From Agrococcus baldri (lineage in GTDB: Bacteria > Actinomycetota > Actinomycetes > Actinomycetales > Microbacteriaceae): a stretch of DNA of 64,000 nt. The translations under genes and the position numbers were made by a program. The stretch lies in assembly GCA_900114805.1 (NCBI GenBank), contig FOZN01000001.1, positions 620,001 to 684,000 of the forward strand, read 5' to 3'. Below the pieces are notes generated by a model. That model did no database searches and had not been told where the DNA came from. It saw nothing but the letters and a program-made list of their open reading frames with translations. Of this stretch, positions 1-11,527 are shown piece after piece; position 1 is the first letter of the stretch, and the number at the start of each line of letters is the position of its first letter.

Positions 1-172
1 GCTCGACGACGAGCCGGCCGCCGTGGAGGTGCCCGTGGCCCTGGCCGACGGCACGTACTGCGACGTCGTGGTGCCCGACTGCGCATCCGTCGTCGAGGTC
101 GCCGGCGGCGTCGCCGTGCTGCAGCTCGAGCCGTGGCAGGCAGTGGCGCTCGATCGCTTCACGCGGCCGTAG
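1..172 (+). CDS. 3' end of a truncated gene, function unknown
   Basis: An open frame enters from the left edge (frame beginning at base 2) and ends at TAG 170-172, giving 56 visible residues. The tail is rich in Val, Ala and Asp and ends in DRFTRP. It reads like the last beta-rich domain of a larger enzyme, such as the C-terminal beta-sandwich of a glycosidase, but nothing visible proves that. Codon use matches the neighbours. It converges on the ABC transporter operon, whose last stop is only 26 bases away. Confidence 0.55.
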   Translation, partial: LDDEPAAVEVPVALADGTYCDVVVPDCASVVEVAGGVAVLQLEPWQAVALDRFTRP

Positions 173-198
173 CGCCTCTGCACGTCATGCCCGGGCGA

Positions 199-2007
199 TC
201 ACACCAGCGACTCGCGCCAGGCGCGGTGCAGTGAGGCGAACTTGCCGCCCTGCGCGATGAGCTCGTCGGGGCTGCCGTCCTCGATGATGCGGCCGTGCTC
301 CATCACCAGCACCCGGTCGGCGATCGCGACGGTCGAGAGCCGGTGGGCGATGATGATCGCCGTGCGGTCGGCCAGCAGCGTCGTCAGTCCCTCCTGCACG
401 AGCCGCTCGGACGGGATGTCGAGCGAGGCGGTGGCCTCGTCGAGGATGAGCACGCGCGGGTCGGCGAGGAACGCGCGCGCGAACGACAGCAGCTGCCGCT
501 GCCCGGCGCTCACACGGCCGCCGCGCTTGGCCACATCGGTGTCGTAGCCGTCGGGTAGCGCCTCGATGAATTCGTGCGCGCCGACCGCACGGGCCGCCAG
601 CTCGATGTCCTCCGCGCTCGCGCCGGGCCTGCCGAGCGCGATGTTGTCGGCCACGGTGCCGGAGAAGAGGTACGCCTCCTGCGTCACCATCACGACCGCG
701 CGCCGCAGGTCGTCGTTCGTGAGCTCGCGCAGGTCGACGCCGTCGAGCTGCACCGAGCCCTTCGTCGGGTCGTAGAAGCGCGAGATGAGCTTCGCGAGCG
801 TCGACTTGCCCGCGCCGGTGGTGCCGACGAGCGCGATCGTCTGGCCGGAGGGGATGTGCAGGTCGAAGTCGGGCAGCACCGCTGCTTCGCCGCCGTAGGA
901 GAACTGCACCGCGTCGAAGTCGATCTGGCCGCGCGAGGCGGGCAGCGCCTTCGGCTGCGCCGGCTCCTTGACGGTCGGCTCCTCCTCGAGCACGCCCGAG
1001 ATCTTCTCGAGCGCGGCCGAGGCCGCCTGGTAGCCGTTGAAGAACATCCCGATGCCCTGGATGGGCTGGAAGAAGTTGCGTGCGTAGAGCGCGATGCCCA
1101 GCAGCGCGCCGATCTCGAGCGAGCCGTCGACGACGCGCAGGCCGCCCACCAGCACCAGCGTCGCGAGCGTGATGGCGCCGATCGCCATGATGCCCGGCTC
1201 GTAGATGCCGAAGATGTTGATGGTGCGGAAGTTGGCGTCGCGGTAGTCGTCGACGCGTTGGTCGAACTCGCGCTGGTCCTTCGGCTCGGTGCGGAACGCC
1301 TTGACCGCGCGGATGCCCGTCATCGTCTCGACGAAGTGCACGATCATGCGCGCGCTCGTCGTGCGGGTCTCGCGGAACAGCTTCGTCGAGCGCACCTGGA
1401 ACCAGCGGGTCAGGACGATCGCGGGGATGAGCGCGAGGGCGATGATGAGGCCCGAGAGCGGGTCGAGGATGGTGATCGCCACCGCCGTGAAGCCCATGAA
1501 CAGCACACCGCGCACGAGCTCGTTCAGCCCCTGGTCGAGCAGGTCGCGGATCGATTCGAGATCGCTCGTCTGCCGCGCGATGATGCGGCCGGAGGTGTAG
1601 GTCTCGTGGAACTCGAGGCTCAGGCGCTGCGCGTGGTCGAAGAGCCGGCGGCGCAGGTCGAACAGCACCGTCTGGCTGATGCGGGCGATGCTCACCGTGT
1701 AGACGAACATCAGCACGCCGCCGACGATCGCGGCGATGATGTAGACGATCGTCGCGCCCCACAGCGGCATCCAGTCGGCCTGCTCGATGATGGCCGGCAG
1801 CGCGGTGTCGATGCCGTAGGCGATCAGCATGGGGCCTGCGACGTTCGCCGCGACGGCGATCACCACGAGCACCATCGTGAGCACGACGCGCGTCAGGTGC
1901 GGCTTCAGCAGCGAGCCGAGCAGCCGGCGCGAGCGCGCGCGGATCTGCTTCGACTCCGCCTTCGTGTAGTCGGTGCGGTCTTCGCCCTGGACTCCCTGCA
2001 CGGTCAT
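199..2007 (-). CDS. ABC exporter subunit with catalytic glutamate (BmrD/LmrD-like half)
   Basis: 602-residue half-transporter of the multidrug/lipid exporter type, with a six-helix membrane domain (about residues 38-330) followed by an ATPase domain. Walker A is GTTGAGKS (395-402), the Q-loop glutamine lies in VTQEA (near 443), Walker B ends in D523-E524, and the H-loop is H555. The signature motif is VSAGQ (499-503) instead of LSGGQ. The gene starts at ATG 2005-2007, overlapping the stop of the upstream partner by four bases (ATGA), so the two are probably translationally coupled. A longer open frame reaching 3108 is only a frame extension through the partner gene. In heterodimeric exporters such as BmrCD, LmrCD and TM287/288, the partner with the catalytic Glu forms the active ATP site with the other subunit's LSGGQ, as would be the case here. 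The substrate is unknown. Confidence 0.9.
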   Translation of the reverse strand: MTVQGVQGEDRTDYTKAESKQIRARSRRLLGSLLKPHLTRVVLTMVLVVIAVAANVAGPMLIAYGIDTALPAIIEQADWMPLWGATIVYIIAAIVGGVLMFVYTVSIARISQTVLFDLRRRLFDHAQRLSLEFHETYTSGRIIARQTSDLESIRDLLDQGLNELVRGVLFMGFTAVAITILDPLSGLIIALALIPAIVLTRWFQVRSTKLFRETRTTSARMIVHFVETMTGIRAVKAFRTEPKDQREFDQRVDDYRDANFRTINIFGIYEPGIMAIGAITLATLVLVGGLRVVDGSLEIGALLGIALYARNFFQPIQGIGMFFNGYQAASAALEKISGVLEEEPTVKEPAQPKALPASRGQIDFDAVQFSYGGEAAVLPDFDLHIPSGQTIALVGTTGAGKSTLAKLISRFYDPTKGSVQLDGVDLRELTNDDLRRAVVMVTQEAYLFSGTVADNIALGRPGASAEDIELAARAVGAHEFIEALPDGYDTDVAKRGGRVSAGQRQLLSFARAFLADPRVLILDEATASLDIPSERLVQEGLTTLLADRTAIIIAHRLSTVAIADRVLVMEHGRIIEDGSPDELIAQGGKFASLHRAWRESLV

Positions 2008-3920
2008 CGGGCCACCTCCTCGGAGGTCGTCTGCGGATCGATCTCGTCGGGCCGGATCTGCTCCATCGAGCCGGTGACGGTCTCGATGGTCTTCCGGTCG
2101 CGTGCCGCCTCCTCGAGGCTGGAGATCACGAATCGGTAGTGGGCGTTGCGCGCCAGCAGCTCGGAGTGCGTGCCGACGTCGTCGATGCGCCCGTCGCGCA
2201 TGAGCGCGACGCGGTCGGCGAGCTGCACCGTGCTGGGACGGTGGGCGACGATCAGCGCGGTGGTCGTCTCGAGCACGTTGCGCAGCGCCTCCTCGACGAG
2301 CGCCTCCGTCTCGACGTCGAGCGCCGAGAGGGGGTCGTCGAGCACCAGCACAGCGGGGGCGGCCGCCACTGCGCGCGCGAGCGCGAGCCGCTGCCGCTGA
2401 CCGCCGGAGAGCGAGAGGCCCTCCTCGCCGATCTCGGTGTCGAGACCCTTCGGCAGATCGCGCGCGAAGTCGGCCTGCGCGATCGCGAGGGCGCGGTCGA
2501 GCGCCTCCTCGGAGGCATCCGGTGCACCCATGAGCACGTTGTCGCGCACCGATGCCGAGAACAGCGTCGCATCCTCGAAGGCCATCGCCACGTGCGTGCG
2601 CAGCTCCTCGAGGGCGAGGTCGCGCACGTCGACGCCGTCGAGCAGCACGCGGCCGCCGGTGACGTCGTAGAGGCGGGTCGGCAGCGCGGTGAGCGTCGTC
2701 TTGCCGGAGCCGGTGACGCCGATGAGCGCCATCGTCTCGCCGGGCTCCAGCGTCAGGCTCGCGCCGTCGACGAGGTCGCGCTCGTGCTCCTGCGCATCCT
2801 GGTAGCGGAAGTGCACATCCTCGAACACCAGGCGGCCCTTGGGGCGCGTGAGCGTGCGCGGCTCGGCCGGGTCGGTGATGGTGTTCTCGGAGTCGATGAT
2901 CTCGTGGAAGCGGCGCGACGCGTTCGACGCGTCGATGAGGAACGCGAAGAGGAAGCCGATCGACTCGATCGGCCAGTTCAGCACCATCGCGACCGCGAAG
3001 AACCCGGCGAGCGTGCCGACCGAGAGCTGCCCGGTCGCGGCCAGCCAGACGCCCAGGAACAGGCAGACGGCGTAGGAGACGTACGGCACGATCGTCAGCC
3101 ACATCCATAGGTAGCCGTCCATGCGCGCCTTGTCGATCTCGGTCTCGCGCAGCGTCGACGCCTGGTTCGTGAAGCCCTCGAGGGCGTGCCGGCCGCGGCC
3201 GAAGGCCTTCAGCACGCGGATGCCGTGGATCGACTGCTCGACGGTGGTCGCGAGGTCGCCCGCCTGATCCTGCGCGGCGCGCGAGACCAGGAAGTAGCGG
3301 CGCTCGAAGCGCACCGCGACGAACACGATCGGGGTGGAGAGCACCACGAACACCGACGCCAGGATCGGGCTCCAGACGAACAGGACGACGATCCCGACCA
3401 CGAGCGTGATCGAGTTCACGACCAGCAGCGGTGCGCCGAAGGCGCTGAAGCGGCGGATCATGCCGAGGTCCTGCACGGCGCGGCTGAGCAGCTGCCCCGA
3501 CTGCCAGCGGTCGTGGAAGGCGACCGGCAGCGCCTGCAGCTGGCGGTAGAGCGCGCTGCGCATCGTCGCCTCGACCTGCGTCGACGGCAGCGTGACGAGG
3601 AACCGCCGCATGAAGACGAAGAACGCCTCGCCCAGTGCCAGCGCGAGGATCAGCAGCGCGACGGGCCAGACGGCTCCCGCATCGGCCTCGGCGAGCGGGC
3701 CGTCGACCAGCACGCGCATCACCATGGGCGTCGCCAGGCTCAGCAGCGCCGAGAGCAGCGCGGCGAACGTGCCCAGCAGCAGCCGGGGCAGCACGGGGCG
3801 GATGTACGGCATGAGCCGGGCGAGCGCGCTCAGGTGGCCGATCGGCTCGGTCTGGTCGCCAGGCGTGTGGTCGCCAGGCGTCTGGTCGGGCGGGGACTGG
3901 TCCGGGATGGACGTCGACAT
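2004..3920 (-). CDS. ABC exporter subunit with degenerate Walker B (BmrC/LmrC-like half)
   Basis: 638-residue membrane-ATPase half-transporter and first large gene of the operon. The N-terminal 25 residues are a polar tail with repeated DQTPGD/DHTPGDQ units. Six membrane helices follow (about 45-330). Walker A is GVTGSGKT (401-408), the signature is canonical LSGGQ (504-508), Walker B reads LVLDDP with Asp529 where the catalytic Glu normally sits, and the H-loop is H560. The Q-loop position has FED rather than a glutamine. This is the textbook degenerate half of a heterodimeric exporter, and the next gene supplies the missing Glu. The start is ATG 3918-3920 with AAGGA just upstream. The 385 bases before it contain a small leader ORF and hairpins, so expression may be controlled after transcription begins. 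BmrCD-like drug export is an inference from architecture. Confidence 0.9.
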   Translation of the reverse strand: MSTSIPDQSPPDQTPGDHTPGDQTEPIGHLSALARLMPYIRPVLPRLLLGTFAALLSALLSLATPMVMRVLVDGPLAEADAGAVWPVALLILALALGEAFFVFMRRFLVTLPSTQVEATMRSALYRQLQALPVAFHDRWQSGQLLSRAVQDLGMIRRFSAFGAPLLVVNSITLVVGIVVLFVWSPILASVFVVLSTPIVFVAVRFERRYFLVSRAAQDQAGDLATTVEQSIHGIRVLKAFGRGRHALEGFTNQASTLRETEIDKARMDGYLWMWLTIVPYVSYAVCLFLGVWLAATGQLSVGTLAGFFAVAMVLNWPIESIGFLFAFLIDASNASRRFHEIIDSENTITDPAEPRTLTRPKGRLVFEDVHFRYQDAQEHERDLVDGASLTLEPGETMALIGVTGSGKTTLTALPTRLYDVTGGRVLLDGVDVRDLALEELRTHVAMAFEDATLFSASVRDNVLMGAPDASEEALDRALAIAQADFARDLPKGLDTEIGEEGLSLSGGQRQRLALARAVAAAPAVLVLDDPLSALDVETEALVEEALRNVLETTTALIVAHRPSTVQLADRVALMRDGRIDDVGTHSELLARNAHYRFVISSLEEAARDRKTIETVTGSMEQIRPDEIDPQTTSEEVAR

Positions 3921-4086
3921 TGGGGATCCTTCGAGGCCGCCGACGTCGTGCGTCAGCGGTGGGAGCGGCGCGACCGGTGGGTCGCGAGTGGTGGTGCTTC
4001 GTCGATGATCGGTTGCGCCACTGACAGGTCAGGGCGGACCGGCTGCGACGGGGCGAGCGGGGCTCGCGGCGGGCTGGCGGGCCCCG
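3921..4086 (-). promoter_or_regulatory. untranslated leader with hairpins before the ABC exporter
   Basis: The stretch between the leader ORF stop and the exporter start holds no convincing gene, but on the transcribed (minus) strand it can fold. AGCGGGGC at 4081-4088, touching the leader stop codon, pairs perfectly with GCCCCGCT at 4056-4063 over a 17-base loop. A competing stem pairs GCGGGC (4096-4101, inside the leader ORF) with GCCCGC (4077-4082). The two share bases and so exclude each other. A second perfect six-base stem with a four-base loop lies at 3970-3985 (GCGACC/GGTCGC). No run of T follows, so intrinsic termination is not evident. Attenuation is inferred. Confidence 0.4.
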
Positions 4087-4164
4087 CTACCGGACGCCCG
4101 CGCGGGCAGAACCGACGGGGAAGAGGCCGGCGGCAGCGATCGGGGCGGTCGTCGTCGTGCTCAT
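4087..4164 (-). CDS. putative 25-codon leader peptide upstream of the ABC exporter
   Basis: A short ORF that encodes MSTTTTAPIAAAGLFPVGSA followed by RAGVR, then TAG. It is preceded by an excellent ribosome site (AAGGAGG with a 5-base spacer to ATG 4162-4164), stronger than those of most genes nearby. A promoter-like pair lies about 45-75 bases upstream. The stop codon runs directly into a perfect 8-bp inverted repeat. I infer a regulatory leader peptide, by analogy to BmrB, the leader of Bacillus bmrCD, where ribosome stalling by translation inhibitors relieves attenuation. Sequence similarity to BmrB is not claimed. It could also be a chance ORF, but the ribosome site argues against that. 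Confidence 0.5.
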   Translation of the reverse strand: MSTTTTAPIAAAGLFPVGSARAGVR

Positions 4165-4211
4165 GGCATCCTCCTTGGTCGGCCGCTCCGGTGTGGTGCG
4201 TGCAGCCTTTC

Positions 4212-4241
4212 AGTCTAAGCAGATCCCCGCTGCCCCGTCCA
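4212..4241 (-). promoter_or_regulatory. candidate sigma-70-type promoter of the leader-ABC exporter operon
   Basis: On the minus strand a -35-like TGGACG (4236-4241, four of six matches to TTGACA) and a -10-like TAGACT (4212-4217) are separated by 18 bases. Predicted transcription would start near 4205, about 40 bases before the leader ATG. The match is by eye only. Confidence 0.4.
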
Positions 4242-4305
4242 CCCCTGTGATCGGGTTCTCCCAATCATTTCTGCCTTGTCCCCCACTCCTGCGTGCGAGC
4301 GCGCG

Positions 4306-4857
4306 TCAGCGCTCCAGCTGCGCGAGCAGGCGGTCGGCATCGGCGGGGCGCGGGAGGAGGAGCAGGGGCGGCGCCGACGCATCCGCATGCCACTGGCGGA
4401 TGCGCTCGCGCTTCGAGCGCCAGGAGCGGAAGTGCCACCACAGGATCGAGTCGCTCGAGAGCGCCAGCCGCACCGTCTCGCGATTGCCGTTGCAGACCGG
4501 TTCCCGGGTGCGGATGCGTCGGGCCGTGCGGCGCACGAGGCGCGCGAGCGACGTGGCGCGCGGGTAGTCGAGGCCGACGATCGCGTCGACCCGCTCGAGC
4601 GCGGCGGCGTTGTGGAAGCGGTAGACCGAGTCGATGACGTAGGCCTCGCGATCGAGCACCGGCAGGATGCGCCGGTCGAGCTCGTCGCGCGGCGGCTGCA
4701 CCCAGCCCGGCTCCCAGCACAGGTCGTCCACCAGCACGACGGGCAGGCCGAGCCGCTCCCCCAGCGCCGCCGCCATCGTCGACTTGCCCGAGCCGGTGGC
4801 GCCGAAGCAGAGGATGCGGCGCGCCCGCCGCACGTCGTCGATGGTGCCCGCGCTCAT
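4306..4857 (-). CDS. P-loop adenylate-kinase-like / topology modulation (FlaR-like) protein
   Basis: 183-residue small P-loop protein with Walker A GATGSGKS (19-26) near the N-terminus and a kinase-like fold suggested by the VVLVDDLCWEPGW segment, similar to the family annotated as adenylate kinase/topology modulation protein. Such proteins often have RTARRIRTREP- and WW/WHFRSW-type segments, and comparable segments are seen here. The substrate is unknown. The start is ATG 4855-4857, 34 bases after the purH stop on the same strand, so it could be read through from the purine operon. The codon use is native. Family assignment is moderately sure; the biochemical role is not. Confidence 0.75.
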   Translation of the reverse strand: MSAGTIDDVRRARRILCFGATGSGKSTMAAALGERLGLPVVLVDDLCWEPGWVQPPRDELDRRILPVLDREAYVIDSVYRFHNAAALERVDAIVGLDYPRATSLARLVRRTARRIRTREPVCNGNRETVRLALSSDSILWWHFRSWRSKRERIRQWHADASAPPLLLLPRPADADRLLAQLER

Positions 4858-4891
4858 CCGAGCGAGACTACCCGCTGACGGCGCCTGAGCA

Positions 4892-6688
4892 TCAGTGCGC
4901 GAAGTGCCGCTCGCCCGTGAAGTACATCGTGATGCCGGCGGCGTTCGCTGCCGCGATGACCTCTTCGTCGCGCACCGATCCGCCCGGCTGCACGACCGCC
5001 GTGACGCCCGCGTCGAGCAGCACCTGCAGGCCGTCGGCGAAGGGGAAGAACGCGTCGGAGGCGGCGACCGAGCCGGCGGCCCGCTCCCCTGCGCGCGAGA
5101 CGGCGAGGTGGCAGGAGTCGACCCGGTTGACCTGCCCCATGCCGACGCCCACCGAGGCGAGGCCGGAGGCGAGCAGGATGGCGTTCGACTTCACCGAGCG
5201 CACCGCGCGCCAGGCGAACTCGAGGTCGGCGAGCACCGCATCGGAGACGTGCGAGCCCGACACGCGCCGCCAGGTGTGCGACGAGAAGCCCTCGAAGGTG
5301 TCGGGCTGCTGCACGAGCACGCCGCCCGAGACCTGCCGCAGCTCGCTGCCCTCGCGCACGTAGCCAGCGGGCAGGCGCAGCAGGCGGATGTTCTTCTTGG
5401 CCGTCAGCAGCTCGAGCGCCTCGGGCTCGAAGTCGGGCGCGACGACCACCTCGGTGAAGATGTCCTTCACGGTCTCGGCCATGGCCGCGGTGACCGTGCG
5501 GTTCGCGGCGATCACGCCGCCGAAGGCCGACACCGGGTCGCACGCATGGGCGCGCTGGTGCGCCGAGGCGATCGCGTCAGCGGCACCGGGCGCGGCGACC
5601 GCGATGCCGCAGGGGTTCGCGTGCTTGATGATGGCGACGGCCGGCTCGGTGAAGTCGAACGCCGCGCGCAGGGCGGCATCGGCGTCGACGTAATTGTTGA
5701 ACGACATCGGCTTGCCGTGCAGCAGCTCGGCCTGCGTGATGCCCTTCCCGCCCGGCAGCCCGAACAGGCCCGCCTGCTGGTGGCTGTTCTCGCCGTAGCG
5801 CAGCCCCTGCACGAGGCTCGCGGCGCCCACGGCCCTCAGCAGCCCGGTGGCGCTGCCGGTGTCGGGCAGGGCGTCGGATGCGTCGGCCCGCGCAGCCGTG
5901 CCCGGCGCGCCGGCGCGTGCGGGCGCGGGCGCCGCCGCCGCGCCGCGCTCGCCCGGCTCGACCGTCGCTGACTGCTCGGCGACGGAAGCGGCCGCCGCGG
6001 GAGCAGCGGCGGCGAGCGCGGCACCGGCTGCTGCCGCATTCGGCGCCGCGGTCGGCTCCTCGACCGGCTCGCCGGCGAACCAGCGCGCGACCGCGCGGTC
6101 GTAGCCGGCAGTGTGGGCGAAGGCATCGCGGGCGAGGGCGCGGCGCTGCATGAGCGAGAGGCCCGTCGCTGCCGCCCTGGCGATCAGCGGATAGACGCGC
6201 GGGTCGGTCACGATCGCGACGTTCGCATGGTTCTTGGCCGCGGCGCGCACCATGGCGGGGCCGCCGATGTCGATCTGCTCGATCACGTCGGCGTCGGCCG
6301 CGCCGGAGCGCACCGTCTCCACGAACGGGTAGAGGTTCACGATCACGAGCTCGAACGGCGCGATGCCCAGCTCGACCAGCTGCGCCTCGTGGTGCTCCAG
6401 CCGCAGGTCGGCGAGCAGCCCGGCGTGGATGGCGGGGTGCAGCGTCTTGACGCGGCCGTCGAGCGCCTCCTGGAACCCCGTGACGTGAGCGACCTCGGTG
6501 ACCGGCAGTCCCGCATCCGCCAGCATCTTCGCGGTCGAGCCGGTCGAGACCAGCTCGACGCCGGCGGCGGCGAGCGACTGCGCGAGCTCGACGATGCCGC
6601 TCTTGTCGCTCACCGAGATGAGCGCGCGACGGAAGGGCACCTGATCGCGGTCGCGGTAGAGGCTGGGGTCGTGCTGGGGTCCGCTCAC
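4892..6688 (-). CDS. purH: bifunctional AICAR formyltransferase / IMP cyclohydrolase
   Basis: 598 residues, catalysing the last two steps of IMP synthesis in the cytoplasm. The N-terminal cyclohydrolase (MGS-like) domain shows [31 protein letters not shown] and the [14 protein letters not shown] motif. The C-terminal transformylase domain shows [27 protein letters not shown] and the terminal [11 protein letters not shown]. The two are joined by an unusual low-complexity stretch of about 80 residues rich in Ala, Pro and Gly (about 208-290), which makes the protein about 70 residues longer than the usual ~525. RYGENPHQ of typical family members reads RYGENSHQ here. It overlaps purN by four bases (ATGA), in a perM-purN-purH operon. 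Confidence 0.95.
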   Translation of the reverse strand: MSGPQHDPSLYRDRDQVPFRRALISVSDKSGIVELAQSLAAAGVELVSTGSTAKMLADAGLPVTEVAHVTGFQEALDGRVKTLHPAIHAGLLADLRLEHHEAQLVELGIAPFELVIVNLYPFVETVRSGAADADVIEQIDIGGPAMVRAAAKNHANVAIVTDPRVYPLIARAAATGLSLMQRRALARDAFAHTAGYDRAVARWFAGEPVEEPTAAPNAAAAGAALAAAAPAAAASVAEQSATVEPGERGAAAAPAPARAGAPGTAARADASDALPDTGSATGLLRAVGAASLVQGLRYGENSHQQAGLFGLPGGKGITQAELLHGKPMSFNNYVDADAALRAAFDFTEPAVAIIKHANPCGIAVAAPGAADAIASAHQRAHACDPVSAFGGVIAANRTVTAAMAETVKDIFTEVVVAPDFEPEALELLTAKKNIRLLRLPAGYVREGSELRQVSGGVLVQQPDTFEGFSSHTWRRVSGSHVSDAVLADLEFAWRAVRSVKSNAILLASGLASVGVGMGQVNRVDSCHLAVSRAGERAAGSVAASDAFFPFADGLQVLLDAGVTAVVQPGGSVRDEEVIAAANAAGITMYFTGERHFAH

Positions 6689-7317
6689 TGTGTTCCTTCA
6701 CTGTCGGATCGGTCGAGTCGGTGCTCGAGGCCGTGATCGGCGAGGTCGATGGTGCCATCGGCGATGTGGGTGACGACCCGCGCCAGCAGGTCGCGCTCGA
6801 CGAGCTTGATGCGCTCGTGCAGCACATCCTGCGTGTCGCCGGGCAGCACCGGCACCCGCTGCTGTGCGAGGATCGGTCCGGTGTCGACGCCGCTGTCGAC
6901 GATGATGACGGTCGCGCCGCTCTCGGCGACGCCGGCCGCGAGCGCGTCGCGGACGCCGTGCGCGCCGGGGAACTCGGGCAGGTGCGCCGGATGGGTGTTG
7001 AGGATGGCGGGCTCGAAGCGGGCGACGGCGGCGCTCGAGAGCAGCCGCATGAAGCCGGAGAGCACGACCAGGTCGGGCTCGAAGCCTGCGATGCGGTCGG
7101 CGATGCGCATCGACCACTCCTCGCGCGGCGCGGTGAACGGCTCGACGAAGGTCGGGATGCCGGCGGCCTGCGCCGTCTCGAGGCCGCCGCACTCGCGATC
7201 GGCGCCGACGGCGATGATCTCGGCAGGCACGCGCCCCGACTTCGTGCGCTGCAGCAGATCGGCGAAGTTGGTGCCGCTGCCGGAGACGAGGACGACGAGA
7301 CGCAGCACGGACTCCAT
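6685..7317 (-). CDS. purN: phosphoribosylglycinamide formyltransferase (GAR transformylase)
   Basis: 210 residues, transferring a formyl group from 10-formyltetrahydrofolate to GAR in purine synthesis. The N-terminal [10 protein letters not shown] phosphate-binding loop, the catalytic Asn-x-His in [17 protein letters not shown] and the Asp of GVDTGPIL are all present. The length is normal for the family. It starts at ATG 7315-7317, one base after the stop of the upstream membrane gene, and its TGA overlaps the purH ATG, so the three genes form one transcription unit. Confidence 0.95.
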   Translation of the reverse strand: MESVLRLVVLVSGSGTNFADLLQRTKSGRVPAEIIAVGADRECGGLETAQAAGIPTFVEPFTAPREEWSMRIADRIAGFEPDLVVLSGFMRLLSSAAVARFEPAILNTHPAHLPEFPGAHGVRDALAAGVAESGATVIIVDSGVDTGPILAQQRVPVLPGDTQDVLHERIKLVERDLLARVVTHIADGTIDLADHGLEHRLDRSDSEGTQ

Positions 7318-7318
7318 C

Positions 7319-9073
7319 CTACCGAGGGCTGCGGTCGGCCTCCGCGTCGATCTCCTCGTCGGCCGGCGTCGCGCCGTCGGCCGGCGTCGCGCCGTCGGCC
7401 GGCGCCTCGTCGTCGGCCCCGCGGTCGACGTCGGCCAGCGTCTCCTCGTCGGCCAGCGTCTCCTCGTCGGCCAGCGGCTCGACGGCCTGCGTGCCGGTCT
7501 GATCCTCGGTCGAGACCGACACGACCGGCTGCGTCGCCTCGACCGGCTGCGTCGCCTCCGCCGGCTGCGGCATGGCCGGCTCGCCGTGCTGCTCGCCCAC
7601 CCGCGCCGACTCGGTCGCCTCGCCGGAGGGCTCGATCACTGCGGTCTCGAGCTCGTCGGCAGCCGGCTGCGCGGCCGGCCGTGACCCGGTCGCGTCGCCG
7701 GTCGTCCGCTCTGCGGCCAGCGGCTCGATCGCTGCGGTCTCCTGCTCGTCGACGGCCGGCTCCGCCGGTGCGTCGTCCCCGCGGCCGAAGCCGAAGAAGT
7801 CGCGGATCGTCGATCCCTCGCGCTCCGCGGCAAGCGGCACCGCGAAGCCGCCCGCGAGCGCACCCGCGCCCCTGCCGCCGGCCACCATGCCGATCAGCAG
7901 GCCCACGCCGATCTCGAGGGCTCCCCAGGCGGCGACGAGCACCGCATCCGGACCGGTCGTCCCGAGCCTTCCGGGGCCTGCAGCACCGGTGGCGAGCATG
8001 GCGGCGATGCCCAGCAGCGCCCCCGCCAGCACACCCCCGCCGACGGCGGCGATCGCGAGCTCCCACCAGTGCACCGGGCGGGCCTCGCTGCCCGCAAGGA
8101 GGCTCTGTCGCGCGAGCACGCCCACCAGCACCGCGGCCAGCACCGGCAGCACCACGACGACCGCCATCCAGGGCTGCGCGCTCGGATCGATCGCGGCCAG
8201 CAGCGGCATCGCCGGCACCGGGCCGAGGTCGGTGCCCAGTGGAGAGATGCTCGAGCCGGTGCCGATCATGAAGCCCGGCCCGATCGCCCATGACGCGCCC
8301 CAGACGACCGCGATCGGCGCCAGTGCCAGCTGCAGCAGGAACAGCACGACCACGCCGACGGGCGTGACCCCGAGCGACTCGAGCATCAGCAGCGCGTCGG
8401 TGAAGCGCAGGAACAGGCCGACGGCGACCAGCAGCGCGCCGATGCCGAGCACGCCGATCGCGCCGCCGAGGCCCGCGCGGATCGCGGCGCGGATGGGTCG
8501 CAGCCACTGATCCTCGATCGTCAGGCTGCGCGCGATGGCGGCCAGCCAGTCGTGCCCGTGCACCGCCACCACCGCTCCGGCCATGCCGAGCAGCGCGACG
8601 AGCGCGGGCAGGATCGCCGCGTGCGCGAGGTTCGGCGCGACGCTCGAGTGCTGTGCGCTCGAGCCCACCAGCAGGCCGATCACCGCGGTCGCCGCGGCAC
8701 CGAGCACGACCGCGACCGCGGTGTCGATCAGCGGCAGCGAGGCGAGGCGACGCCCGCTGCGCCAATGCAGCCAGAAGGTGATGAGCCCGATGCCCCAGGC
8801 GCCGAGCGAGAGCACGAACGAGCGTCCGGCCTCCTCGATGCCGATGGCGACGACGGCGTCGCGGCCCAGGGAGACGCCGATGTCGGCACCGTGCCCGAGC
8901 AGCCAGGCGTCGGCAGCCAGGCGCCACTGCAGCAGCGGGTCGCCGCCGAAGCCCTGGTCGAAGCCCCAGACGGCGAGCACGGCGAGCGCGCACACGACGA
9001 GTCCGACCGCCGCGATTGCGGCGGACTCGACTGCCTGGCCGATCCCGGCCCACACGCGACGCACGGCAGGCAC
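7319..9073 (-). CDS. PerM-like (DUF6350) multi-pass membrane protein with acidic repeat tail
   Basis: 584 residues. The first ~420 are a multi-helix membrane domain rich in Ala, Val and Leu, with roughly ten hydrophobic segments. The last ~160 are hydrophilic and acidic, with short repeats (EATQPV, LADEET, PADGAT). Family and position fit the DUF6350 group that includes mycobacterial PerM, which lies beside purN-purH in Mycobacterium tuberculosis and supports cell division. The gene order perM-purN-purH with sucCD nearby is conserved, which supports orthology. It starts at ATG 9071-9073 and is the first gene of the purine operon, divergent from icd. The role in division is inferred from the mycobacterial relative; the tail is likely cytoplasmic and disordered. 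Confidence 0.75.
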   Translation of the reverse strand: MPAVRRVWAGIGQAVESAAIAAVGLVVCALAVLAVWGFDQGFGGDPLLQWRLAADAWLLGHGADIGVSLGRDAVVAIGIEEAGRSFVLSLGAWGIGLITFWLHWRSGRRLASLPLIDTAVAVVLGAAATAVIGLLVGSSAQHSSVAPNLAHAAILPALVALLGMAGAVVAVHGHDWLAAIARSLTIEDQWLRPIRAAIRAGLGGAIGVLGIGALLVAVGLFLRFTDALLMLESLGVTPVGVVVLFLLQLALAPIAVVWGASWAIGPGFMIGTGSSISPLGTDLGPVPAMPLLAAIDPSAQPWMAVVVVLPVLAAVLVGVLARQSLLAGSEARPVHWWELAIAAVGGGVLAGALLGIAAMLATGAAGPGRLGTTGPDAVLVAAWGALEIGVGLLIGMVAGGRGAGALAGGFAVPLAAEREGSTIRDFFGFGRGDDAPAEPAVDEQETAAIEPLAAERTTGDATGSRPAAQPAADELETAVIEPSGEATESARVGEQHGEPAMPQPAEATQPVEATQPVVSVSTEDQTGTQAVEPLADEETLADEETLADVDRGADDEAPADGATPADGATPADEEIDAEADRSPR

Positions 9074-11436
<2,363 letters not shown>

Positions 11437-11445
11437 TCAGCTTCG

Positions 11446-11475
11446 CGAATGGCCCGGCTCCGGCCGGGCCATTCG
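11446..11475 (+). terminator. hairpin terminator of icd
   Basis: A perfect 13-bp inverted repeat (CGAATGGCCCGGC paired with GCCGGGCCATTCG) with a four-base loop starts 10 bases after the icd stop. It is followed by GTCGTCTCT, so only a weak T-rich tail. Confidence 0.8.
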
Positions 11476-11527
11476 TCGTCTCTGCAACCCCTCGCGATGA
11501 CGCGCCGCCGCGTCCGACGAGGGTGGA

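Noticed and set aside
185-3108. Long leftward open frames of 525 and 969 codons over the ABC genes
   Set aside because: They read through the real subunits in other frames and give Arg/Pro/Ala-rich protein without motifs. The parts with Walker motifs define the true genes.
3953-4264. 103-codon leftward ORF in the exporter leader
   Set aside because: It has a poor start, Arg/Pro-rich content and conflicts with the better-supported 25-codon ORF and its ribosome site.
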